NCBI GenBank assembly: GCA_009783675.1
Contig: WRDA01000040.1
Coordinates: 1-9,394 of the forward strand
Reading direction: 5' to 3'
Length of the DNA stretch: 9,394 bases
Source: Symbiobacteriaceae bacterium
GTDB lineage: Bacteria > Bacillota > JAAYKD01 > WRDA01
Of the stretch, positions 1-6,719 are shown piece after piece. A model generated the notes under the pieces. It was not told the origin of the DNA. It searched no databases and worked only from the letters and a program-made list of their open reading frames with translations. Position 1 is the first letter of the stretch. Every line of letters starts with the position of its first letter. Made by a program: the position numbers and the translations under genes.

Positions 1-912
1 GCAGAGCGTGCAAAGGCGCTGAGTTTCCCCCCTGCCCTTAAGTCATCAGGTCGCAGAGGTAGGGCCAAGTCAAGTGGTCAGCCTGCTAAACGACAAATGA
101 TCTTGGTTTCATCCCTCCCCAGCGAACCCTATCTTGCTCCTTTGCTGGATCTCGGTTCCAGTCGTGGCTTGGTGCAAAAGGGAGATACTGTATTGCTGAC
201 CGGAGCACCAATGCCCGGAAGTGGCAAAATGCGCTATCGGGTCATTAATAATCTTTATCGGCAGGGAGTTTCCAAGGTTGTGGAACTACTGAGCGTGGGC
301 GCTTACAGCTCGCATGCGGCACGCGAAGAGCTTAAGCTGATGCTCAGTCTGACCAGACCTCAGAATCTGATACCGGTCCATGGTGAGGCTCGCCATCTCA
401 GGCAGCATCGCCAGCTGGCTATAGAGCTTGGTTGGGCTGCCAAAAGCATACTACTGCCCCAAAATGGCGAATGTGTAGACTTTAAAGAGGGCAGCGGAGC
501 CCTGACTGAGCATATCAACACCGGGAAGTTGCTGGTCGATGGCCTTGGCATCGGGGACAACAGCGGCACAGTGCAGCGTGATCGTAAACAACTTGCCGCA
601 GATGGTTTGCTGATAGCGGTTCTCACCATCTCTCGCACAGATGGTTCCCTGCTGGGTGATCCATCTTTTATCTCCCGTGGTTTCCTTTATGAGGGGGAGG
701 AAAGTGAACTCCTGGCTGATGCCAGAGAACGTTTACGTGAGGTCGTAGCACAGCAAAAACAGGAAAGAAAAATCGACTGGAATGGGATGAAGGCAGCTAC
801 CAGGGAAGCTCTGGCCAAACTTATCAACGAAAGAATGCGCCGCCGTCCCGTCATTCTTACAGTCATCCGGGAGGTACCCGCTCATACAGGTGGGAGTAAA
901 AAGGGAAGGTAA
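1..912 (+). CDS. rnj: Ribonuclease J, C-terminal part (5' truncated by window edge)
   Basis: RNase J is a zinc-dependent metallo-beta-lactamase/beta-CASP nuclease that acts as endonuclease and 5'-to-3' exonuclease in RNA turnover and maturation. The frame is open from base 1, so the 303 visible residues are the end of a longer protein (family length about 550) and the ATG at 97 is internal. The histidine at 313-315 (SSHAAREELKLML) and the one at 379-381 (PVHGE) are exactly 22 residues apart, as are the catalytic and zinc-binding histidines H368 and H390 of B. subtilis RNase J1. Further matches are VDGLGIGD, RDRKQLA, SRGFLY and the C-terminal domain ending RRRPVILTVIREV. Oddities: the beta-CASP motif normally read as GxQGEP is LPSEP (SEP at 121-129), the loop normally read HxSGH is AYSSH, and a basic Ser/Gly/Arg-rich stretch lies just upstream (about 40-96). 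It may be a second, diverged paralogue. No terminator is evident after the stop. Confidence 0.9.
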   Translation, partial: AERAKALSFPPALKSSGRRGRAKSSGQPAKRQMILVSSLPSEPYLAPLLDLGSSRGLVQKGDTVLLTGAPMPGSGKMRYRVINNLYRQGVSKVVELLSVGAYSSHAAREELKLMLSLTRPQNLIPVHGEARHLRQHRQLAIELGWAAKSILLPQNGECVDFKEGSGALTEHINTGKLLVDGLGIGDNSGTVQRDRKQLAADGLLIAVLTISRTDGSLLGDPSFISRGFLYEGEESELLADARERLREVVAQQKQERKIDWNGMKAATREALAKLINERMRRRPVILTVIREVPAHTGGSKKGR

Positions 913-1040
913 TCCTGCAAGTCAACGCACCGGAAGAGTACAAGGCAAAAGAAAATAATTTTCGTTGAAGGGATATTCAGGGGAGTTTCAGAATATAGGA
1001 TCATGTTTTCTGCGCCGATGGAGAGGATGAATACAAGCCA

Positions 1041-1943
1041 ATGAATGTCGAGGAAAAGAAGAAGATACTCATCGTCGATGCCGAGCAAGAGGTTGCTGAC
1101 GAGCTTTTTAGTAACCTGCAACCCCTTTACTCGGTAACTCTTGTAGCCCAGGGAAGAGCTGCGATTCATGTCGCTCACGATCTGCTTCCCGATCTTATTC
1201 TTTTAGAGACTGACTTAAACGATATCAGTGGCTTTGAAACTCTGATAGAGCTCAAGGAGTCGGATCTAACCCGAGGGATCCCGGTAATTTTTATTTCCTC
1301 CAATAACGACACCGAAAGCGAAGAACGTAGTTTTGCTCTTGGTGCTGTCGACTATATTTCCAAACCCTTTCATCCGGCAATCATCCAGGCACGTATTCAA
1401 ATGCAACTCCAGATGCGGGAGTATATCCTGACCATCGAGCGTCTCGGTATGATCGATGCGCTGACTAATATCCCCAACCGACGCAGCTTCGATATCCAGC
1501 TGCGTAAAGAGTGGGAGCGTGCTGTGCGTGAGAGTAACTGCATAGGACTGATGATGATGGATATCGACGATTTTAAGAAGTATAACGATACTTATGGGCA
1601 TACCCAGGGAGACGCTCTCTTAAGAGCGGTAGCACGCGTCTTCGAACAGACGCTGAAACGCCCAGCGGACTTCGTGGCTCGCTGGGGCGGTGAGGAGTTC
1701 GTTATCCTGTTACCTAACACCGATGCCGAAGGCTCGATTGCCGTAGCTGAACAGGTGCGTGAGCAAGTATCCAAGCTGGTGGTACCCCTTAACGACGGCT
1801 CTCCTACACGGGTAACCCTCTCCATCGGAGTAAATGCCATGGTCCCCTTACGCAACTCCGATATGGAAGAGTTCGTCAACGGTGCAGATAAGGCTTGTTA
1901 CGAAGCCAAGCGCAGTGGAAAAAACAGGGTTCTTCACGCGTAG
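1041..1943 (+). CDS. Response regulator with GGDEF domain (diguanylate cyclase, PleD-like), degenerate receiver
   Basis: A 300-residue cytoplasmic protein that should make the second messenger cyclic di-GMP from two GTP. Residues 7-125 form a CheY-like receiver (ILIVDAE; PDLILLE; conserved Ser86/87; Lys108 in SKPF). Residues 135-298 form a GGDEF domain with DALTNIPNRR (139-148), MDIDDFKKYND (173-183), catalytic GGEEF (216-220) and ARWGGEEF context. RPAD (207-210) lies five residues before GGEEF, the position of the RxxD inhibitory site that binds product c-di-GMP, so feedback inhibition is likely. The receiver is unusual: the phospho-acceptor Asp is Glu56 (GAG at 1206-1208), and the second acidic-pocket residue is Ala14. 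It may therefore be phosphorylation-independent. Start: ATG at 1041 with GGAGAGG at 1020-1026, a rather long 14-nt spacing. A short ORF, 1003-1044, ends overlapping this start (ATGA). No histidine kinase is nearby. Confidence 0.93.
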   Translation: MNVEEKKKILIVDAEQEVADELFSNLQPLYSVTLVAQGRAAIHVAHDLLPDLILLETDLNDISGFETLIELKESDLTRGIPVIFISSNNDTESEERSFALGAVDYISKPFHPAIIQARIQMQLQMREYILTIERLGMIDALTNIPNRRSFDIQLRKEWERAVRESNCIGLMMMDIDDFKKYNDTYGHTQGDALLRAVARVFEQTLKRPADFVARWGGEEFVILLPNTDAEGSIAVAEQVREQVSKLVVPLNDGSPTRVTLSIGVNAMVPLRNSDMEEFVNGADKACYEAKRSGKNRVLHA

Positions 1944-1961
1944 CCCCCTACATCATATGAT
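1933..1961 (+). promoter_or_regulatory. Possible sigma-A-type promoter for rapZ
   Basis: TTCACG (1933-1938), 17-bp spacer, TATGAT (1956-1961). The -10 matches the consensus in five of six positions and the -35 in four of six. It overlaps the stop codon of the GGDEF gene and would start transcription near 1968, placing the perfect hairpin at 2001-2023 in the rapZ leader. Based on consensus matching by eye only. Confidence 0.35.
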
Positions 1962-2000
1962 CTATAACGGATCGCCGCAGGGAGCCATTTAGCGGTGTAT

Positions 2001-2023
2001 GGCTGTAGACTCTGTCTACAGCC
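2001..2023 (+). promoter_or_regulatory. Perfect 10-bp inverted repeat upstream of rapZ (hairpin or operator)
   Basis: GGCTGTAGAC and GTCTACAGCC are exact reverse complements separated by TCT. As RNA this is a 10-bp stem with a 3-nt loop; as DNA it is a 23-bp dyad. The following bases (TCGTTGAC) are not a U-tract, so it is not a standard intrinsic terminator. It lies 45 bases before the rapZ start and about 33 bases after the predicted transcription start, so it could be a leader hairpin, a protein-binding operator, or an RNase processing site. The structure is certain; the role is inferred. Confidence 0.6.
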
Positions 2024-2068
2024 TCGTTGACTCGGCTTCAATCGTTGCATGAGGAGGTAGCAATCATC

Positions 2069-2959
2069 ATGAATCTTCATCTGGTGATCATCACCGGACT
2101 TTCAGGAGCTGGCAAATCTCAGGCTATTCGCGCCATGGAAGACCTGGACTATTTTTGCATCGACAACTTACCTCCATCCATGCTCCACCAGTTCGTCCTT
2201 CTCTGGCAGCAAACAGCCCTCGATGACAGGCGGCAACGCGTTGCCGTCTGCATTGATATTCGCTCCGGAATCTTTTTCAATACCTTTCTCTCCTCTCTCG
2301 ATCAGTTGGCGCAGGTAGGCATTACCTACGAAATACTCTTCCTCGATGCTTCTGAGGAAGCTCTGATACGCCGTTTTAAAGAGGTGCGCCGTCCGCATCC
2401 TCTTTCTACCCAGGGCAGATTACAGGAAGGAATCCGTCTGGAACGACAGCGTTTGAAAGAACTGCAGCAGGTCGCCACCCGGGTAATCGATACATCGAAT
2501 CTTAGCGTACACCAGCTTAAGGCCAGAGTTAGGGATTTTTACAGTCAACCTAATCAGGGAGAGGAGTTTTTGGTCAATGTCGTCTCTTTCGGCTTCAAGT
2601 ATGATCTTCCCGAGGATGCCGATTTAGTCTTCGATGTACGTTTCTTACCTAATCCTCATTGGGATCCGGAGCTTCGCCCGTTGACAGGCAAGGACAGTAA
2701 AGTATTCTCCTATGTCATGAACAGCGAGCCAGCTTCCCGTTTCTTTACCATGTTGGAAGAACTGCTGGCTTTCCTGATTCCCCTATATATCAAGGAAGGT
2801 AAATATCAGCTGGTCATCGCTATCGGTTGTACCGGCGGAAGGCATCGCTCCGTAGCCTGTGCCATACGCCTTGCCGATTTCCTGCAGACCTTGCAAGCCA
2901 GAGTTCATCTGGAACACAGAGACGTCGATGCGTTAGAGTTAGAGGAAAGACGCGAGTAA
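2069..2959 (+). CDS. rapZ: RapZ/YvcJ family nucleotide-binding protein
   Basis: A 296-residue P-loop ATPase/GTPase. In E. coli RapZ is an RNase adaptor that senses glucosamine-6-phosphate and steers RNase E to the small RNA GlmZ; the B. subtilis homologue YvcJ hydrolyses nucleotides and its target is less clear. Walker A is GLSGAGKS at residues 10-17, followed by the conserved DYFCIDNLPP. The C-terminal domain carries FGFKYDLPEDADLVFDVRF, LPNPHWDPELRPLTG and the family loop GCTGGRHRS (253-261), equivalent to the metabolite-binding region of E. coli RapZ. Start: ATG 2069 has GAGGAGGT at 2051-2058, 10 nt upstream; a longer reading from TTG 2027 has no ribosome binding site and would begin just after the hairpin. 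The usual Bacillota neighbours yvcK and whiA are absent; an acyl-CoA ligase follows after 71 bases and may be cotranscribed. Confidence 0.95.
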   Translation: MNLHLVIITGLSGAGKSQAIRAMEDLDYFCIDNLPPSMLHQFVLLWQQTALDDRRQRVAVCIDIRSGIFFNTFLSSLDQLAQVGITYEILFLDASEEALIRRFKEVRRPHPLSTQGRLQEGIRLERQRLKELQQVATRVIDTSNLSVHQLKARVRDFYSQPNQGEEFLVNVVSFGFKYDLPEDADLVFDVRFLPNPHWDPELRPLTGKDSKVFSYVMNSEPASRFFTMLEELLAFLIPLYIKEGKYQLVIAIGCTGGRHRSVACAIRLADFLQTLQARVHLEHRDVDALELEERRE

Positions 2960-3030
2960 TGGGAGTTATCAATTTTCAGGCAGATGCGAATAATGAGAGC
3001 ATTCATTAGGTTAGTTAGGAGGAAGAAAGT

Positions 3031-4695
3031 ATGCAAAACGCACCTTATCCCTGGCGCGAAGTGGATCAGGGAACCAATCTCAGACAGCTTATGGCAATTT
3101 GGCAGGAAAAAAACGCCGATAAGCTCGCCTTTCGCTACCAGGAGGTCGGTGAAGAGGAGATCGTCGAAATCAGCTATCCCCGCTTCGCCGAAGATATCTG
3201 TGCTTTAGGTACAGCTTTTCTCAACCTTGGTTTACAGGGAGCTAAAATCGCCGTGGTAGGCGATAATAGTTATGACTGGATCGTAACCTATTTCGCCGCA
3301 ACTAACAGCGGCAACATCATCGTACCCTTAGACCGGGATCTCAATACTGTGGAGATTGGCTATCTCCTTCAACGCAGCGGATGCAAAGCCATCGTCTCGA
3401 CTGCAAAATACAACGGGCTCTTAGATGAGATAGAGCCGACCTTACCCGATTTGGAACACCGTTTACTGGTGGGACCGGGGGAGAGTCTGCGGGCTCTGAT
3501 GGAAAAGGGCAGGGAGCTGTATCAAAAGGGAGATACTGCTTTCGCTAACGTCGTACTGGATGATGATGCTTTGACTGCTCTGCTTTTTACATCAGGTACG
3601 ACTGGAGTTGCCAAGGGGGTAATGCTTTCTCATCGCAACCTGACCAGCGATGTCATTGCATCGATCATGAGTGTGGAATTATGGGGAACGACTGTCCTTG
3701 TTCTCCCCCTGCACCACTCCTTTGCTTTTACTACCAGTGTCCTTTGCGCTCTTCATTCGGGAACCACGATCTGTATCAACAAGACGCTTAAGGATCTCTC
3801 TCCCGATTTGCAGTTGTTCAAGCCAGACTATCTCTTTTTAGTACCCGTCATCGTATCCGCTCTCCACCGGAGGATTCTCCAGGCCATGCGTAAAGCAGGG
3901 CGGGAGGCATGGCTAACTAAGGTCATGGAGCACAGCGATGCCTTGGTCGCCCTTGGTGTGGACCTGCGCAGGGTGATCTTCAAATCCATCCTGGATAACT
4001 TCGGAGGCCAGCTGAAGCTCGTTATCAGCGGCGGAGCCGCTTTAGATGCTGCTCTGGTGGCACAGTACTACTCCTTCGGCATCGATCTGCGTGAAGGATA
4101 TGGGACCACAGAGTGTTCACCGGTTCTGGCTGTCAACCGTAATTATTATCACAAGCCGGGAACCATAGGACCTGCTCTTCCTCTGGTGGAAATAATGATC
4201 AATGACCCCGATGACCAGGGTGAAGGGGAGATCTGTGTCAAAGGCGATATGGTCATGCAGGGCTATTACGGTGATGCCGAGGCAACTGCCGAAGCTTTCA
4301 TCAATGGCTGGTATCGCACCGGAGACATCGGGAAGCTGGACGAAGATGGTTTCTATTCGATTACGGGCAGAGCCAAGAACGTGATCATTCTTTCCAATGG
4401 TAAGAATGTTTATCCCGAGGAAATGGAGATGCAGGTTCAGGGTCTGCCAGGAGTCAGAGAAGTGGTCGTTTATGACGAAAACGACCTCATCGTGGTCGAG
4501 ATCTTTCCCGATGAGGAGTATCTCCAGGAAAACCCCGGTGTAGATATCAAAGTGCAGCTCCAGCAAGGCATCGATGCCATTAACGAAAAGCTGCCACGAC
4601 ATAAGAAGATGGCGGATCTGCGTATCCGGGATCAGGAGTTTGAAAAAACAGGCAGCGGAAAAATCCGCCGCACTGCTATCAGGAGATTGAAATAA
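3031..4695 (+). CDS. AMP-forming acyl-CoA synthetase (long-chain fatty acid-CoA ligase type)
   Basis: A 554-residue adenylate-forming enzyme of the ANL superfamily. Such enzymes activate a carboxylic acid with ATP to an acyl-adenylate and transfer it to CoA. Visible motifs, in order: the phosphate-binding loop TSGTTGVAKG (187-196), YGTTE (357-361), the ribose-binding aspartate in YRTGD (Asp432), the hinge and lid region GRAKNVIILSNGKNVYPEE, and the catalytic lysine in KTGSGKIRRTA (Lys544). Length and the full motif set indicate an intact enzyme. The chain length of its substrate cannot be told from sequence; long- or medium-chain fatty acid is most likely because of the similarity to FadD-like enzymes. 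The start ATG has TAGGAGGA about 7 nt upstream. No beta-oxidation or acyl-carrier genes lie within the window. The gene ends at a bidirectional terminator. Confidence 0.92.
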   Translation: MQNAPYPWREVDQGTNLRQLMAIWQEKNADKLAFRYQEVGEEEIVEISYPRFAEDICALGTAFLNLGLQGAKIAVVGDNSYDWIVTYFAATNSGNIIVPLDRDLNTVEIGYLLQRSGCKAIVSTAKYNGLLDEIEPTLPDLEHRLLVGPGESLRALMEKGRELYQKGDTAFANVVLDDDALTALLFTSGTTGVAKGVMLSHRNLTSDVIASIMSVELWGTTVLVLPLHHSFAFTTSVLCALHSGTTICINKTLKDLSPDLQLFKPDYLFLVPVIVSALHRRILQAMRKAGREAWLTKVMEHSDALVALGVDLRRVIFKSILDNFGGQLKLVISGGAALDAALVAQYYSFGIDLREGYGTTECSPVLAVNRNYYHKPGTIGPALPLVEIMINDPDDQGEGEICVKGDMVMQGYYGDAEATAEAFINGWYRTGDIGKLDEDGFYSITGRAKNVIILSNGKNVYPEEMEMQVQGLPGVREVVVYDENDLIVVEIFPDEEYLQENPGVDIKVQLQQGIDAINEKLPRHKKMADLRIRDQEFEKTGSGKIRRTAIRRLK

Positions 4696-4729
4696 GGTAT
4701 GGTGACTTAGCGTCATAATAAATCAAATA

Positions 4730-4773
4730 AAACAGCGTCAGGTTTCAGCTGTGGCGAGAACCTGACGCTGTTT
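4730..4773. terminator. Bidirectional intrinsic terminator between convergent genes
   Basis: A perfect 15-bp stem: AAACAGCGTCAGGTT (4730-4744) pairs with AACCTGACGCTGTTT (4759-4773) across a 14-nt loop. Read leftward the stem is followed by TTTATTTGATTT, a good U-rich tract; read rightward by CTACATTT, a poorer one. It lies between the converging acyl-CoA ligase and transporter genes. The right half of the hairpin is inside the transporter coding sequence, and that gene's TGA stop lies in the loop at 4745-4747. Confidence 0.85.
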
Positions 4774-5599
4774 CTACATTTCTGTAGGATAGTTCATAGA
4801 CAAAAGCGATTAGCAGCCCTCCCACCAGATTACCCAGAGCTACCGGAATGATGTTGTTCAACTGAGCCCACCAGGAGAGATCGTTAAGACCGGTGGCGAC
4901 CGATGTTGTGAGCTCAGCCCATCCCGGGTGTTGCGCTGCCAGCTTCGCAGCCGGGAGGAAATAGCAATTTGCCACCACATGGTCGTAACCAGCAGTAGCG
5001 AAGAGCATGATCGGAAAGAAGATTCCCGCAACTTTGCCGGCGATATCTTTAGCTCCATAAGAGCTCCAAACTGCGACTGAGACCAGGATATTGCAAAGAA
5101 TTCCTGAAAAGAAAGCTACGCCAAACTCGGTCTGCATCTTGCCAAAGCCGCGAACCATTAGAGCAACAGCCAAACCTCCGCCTGCCTTCCCTGGGACAGC
5201 AGCCTGATCGACCAGGAGAGCGATCAGCAAACCACCCAGATAATTGCCACAGAGGACCAGGGCAAGATTCAAAAGAAAACGCCGGATGCTGACCTGTTTA
5301 TTCATCACGGCGATGGCGATCAGAGCGTTACCGGTAAACAGCTCGCCTCCAGCGACTACGATCATGACCAGAGCTCCGGCAAAAACGGCTCCGTAAGCCA
5401 GAGCAGCTGCGCTGGGATTCTCCAGGGCGAAGCTGGCTACTGAAGAAGCTACAGCCGCCAAAGCGACGAAGGCTCCGGCGACTATACTCAGAAGAAAGCT
5501 GCGCATATAAGGAAGGCCTGCTTTGCGGATACCTGTCTCCTGAGCGTACTGGCGAATCTCTCCGGGGCTCAGAAAACCTGAACTGTTGTTGGCAGACGT
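4745..5599 (-). CDS. Formate/nitrite transporter (FNT) family channel, apparent non-canonical start
   Basis: FNT proteins are pentameric inner-membrane channels with six helices per subunit that pass formate, nitrite or hydrosulfide. The motif ELFTGN matches the FocA omega-loop (E. coli DLFTST), and TAGYDHVVAN carries the central gating histidine. The shortest ATG reading starts at 5506 (253 residues), but the same frame continues upstream into LSPGEIRQYAQETGIRKAGLP, which aligns with the conserved cytoplasmic N-terminal helix of the family. With an ACG start at 5597-5599 the protein has 284 residues; the loop threonine falls at 89 and the histidine at 207, close to E. coli FocA T91 and H209. 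AAGGAG lies 9 nt before that ACG. No ATG, GTG or TTG occurs in any minus-strand frame between 5640 and 5507. Either a rare start is used or an ATG has mutated. The exact substrate is unknown. It follows jag in the same direction. Confidence 0.85.
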   Translation of the reverse strand, partial: TSANNSSGFLSPGEIRQYAQETGIRKAGLPYMRSFLLSIVAGAFVALAAVASSVASFALENPSAAALAYGAVFAGALVMIVVAGGELFTGNALIAIAVMNKQVSIRRFLLNLALVLCGNYLGGLLIALLVDQAAVPGKAGGGLAVALMVRGFGKMQTEFGVAFFSGILCNILVSVAVWSSYGAKDIAGKVAGIFFPIMLFATAGYDHVVANCYFLPAAKLAAQHPGWAELTTSVATGLNDLSWWAQLNNIIPVALGNLVGGLLIAFVYELSYRNVETASGSRHS

Positions 5600-5608
5600 G
5601 ACTACCGT

Positions 5609-5614
5609 CTCCTT
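5609..5614 (-). promoter_or_regulatory. Shine-Dalgarno AAGGAG supporting the ACG start of the FNT gene
   Basis: The minus strand reads ATAAAGGAGACGGTAGTC and then ACG. The AAGGAG core is nine nucleotides before ACG at 5597-5599. It is the only strong ribosome binding site between the jag stop and the conserved FNT N-terminus, and no standard start codon follows it. Confidence 0.55.
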
Positions 5615-5646
5615 TATATCCGGGCTGATTATGGCTGGTTCAGTTT

Positions 5647-6690
5647 TTAAGTTAACTCCTTTAGCTTGACGACCACATATCTCTTGGGCTCTTCGCCTTC
5701 GGAGAGGGTTTCCACATGGTCATGCTCCTGCAGGGTCATGTGAATCAGGCGGCGTTCGCTGGCAGGCATCGGCTCTAAAGCCTGCGGGTATCCATCCCGA
5801 ACCACCTTGGCAGCGGTTCTTTCCGCCAGGCGTGAAAGAGTCTCGGCTCTCCTCTGCCGATAGTCGCCGATTTGAATCTGAATACGCAGGCGTTCACTTG
5901 TACTGCGATTGAGAGCCAAGGAGGCGATATATTGCAGGGAGTCCAAAGTGGCACCGTGTTTGCCGATGAGTAATCCCAAGTCCTGCCCATCACCATATAT
6001 CGCTGCCTGTAACCCGTTATCGGTATGCTGAACACTCAGTGAGACTGGCAACTGCATGGCGGTGAACAAGGAGCTGAGGAAATTATAGAGATCGGCTGCA
6101 GCTCCCTCGGTAGGGATTTCCAGCTGCTGTGGGACGGGTACTGAAGCGGTATGATAGGAAGAGCCGGTATGATCATGCGGGCGTTGCTCCCTGGAGCGAC
6201 GGCCGGGAGACATCGTAGCCTGCGAACGCTCCTGGAGTTGCTGAGCTATCTTACGAGCGATGTCATCTTGCATAGGGACAGGCGAGGACCCCTGGAAACT
6301 CGTAGAACGCATCTCCCGAGGCATCGTTTCGTCTCCGGGGAGAGCATCGTCTCGACCAGGAGTTGTATGTGGCTGGTTCCTTCTACCCGAAGCTCCTCTG
6401 GTTTCTTCCGGGGATCTTTTTTGTGATCCGGACCTACCCTGGGGTTTCGCAGTGTTTCTGGTCCTGGGGATCATCTCTGAACTACGCATGAACCCCTTGA
6501 TATCTAACTCTTCTTCTACTTCCAGCTCGATTAGCAGCACTTTGGCAGGACGACCACCTATTCCGAAGAGTCCCTTGCTGCCTTCATCGAGTATCTCGAT
6601 GCGCACACCCTCCCGGGGCAGGTTTAACTCCTGCAAACCTCTCCAAATGGCTTCGTCGATGGTTTTTCCTTCTTTTTCCAGAGTCCTCAT
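5647..6690 (-). CDS. khpB: RNA-binding protein KhpB/Jag (EloR), long-linker form
   Basis: A 347-residue cytoplasmic RNA-binding protein; in pneumococcus KhpB/EloR pairs with KhpA and controls cell elongation. Residues 1-60 are the Jag_N domain (GKTIDEAIWRGLQELNL, GLFGIGGRPAKV). Residues 201-278 are a KH domain with the GxxG loop as GKHG (243-246) in LLIGKHGATLDSLQYIASL. Residues about 280-345 are an R3H domain with the R-x3-H signature RRLIH (313-317). Between them lies an unusually long, low-complexity, charged and Ser/Thr/Arg/Pro-rich linker (about 62-198), making the protein far longer than B. subtilis Jag (208 residues) but close to the pneumococcal form (328). It follows yidC with a 29-nt gap, the usual order. 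The ATG has AAAGGA about 13 nt upstream, a long spacing; an in-frame TGA excludes a longer start. Confidence 0.94.
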   Translation of the reverse strand: MRTLEKEGKTIDEAIWRGLQELNLPREGVRIEILDEGSKGLFGIGGRPAKVLLIELEVEEELDIKGFMRSSEMIPRTRNTAKPQGRSGSQKRSPEETRGASGRRNQPHTTPGRDDALPGDETMPREMRSTSFQGSSPVPMQDDIARKIAQQLQERSQATMSPGRRSREQRPHDHTGSSYHTASVPVPQQLEIPTEGAAADLYNFLSSLFTAMQLPVSLSVQHTDNGLQAAIYGDGQDLGLLIGKHGATLDSLQYIASLALNRSTSERLRIQIQIGDYRQRRAETLSRLAERTAAKVVRDGYPQALEPMPASERRLIHMTLQEHDHVETLSEGEEPKRYVVVKLKELT

Positions 6691-6719
6691 AGTATATATG
6701 TCATCCTTTCATAGGGAGT

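Noticed and set aside
951..963. AT-rich palindrome GAAAATAATTTTC after the RNase J gene
   Set aside because: Six-bp AT-only arms with a one-base centre are common by chance and cannot fold as RNA; no operator match is recognised.
2027..2068. TTG at 2027 as a longer start for rapZ
   Set aside because: No Shine-Dalgarno precedes it, the extra residues do not match the family, and ATG 2069 has GAGGAGGT at good spacing.
2991..3008. Weak hairpin TAATGA/TCATTA before the acyl-CoA ligase
   Set aside because: Six AT-rich pairs, no U-tract; too weak to be called a terminator or regulator.
4117..4716. Long 199-codon open frame antisense to the acyl-CoA ligase
   Set aside because: It mirrors a strongly supported coding region with all family motifs, has no recognisable domain, and runs into the terminator.
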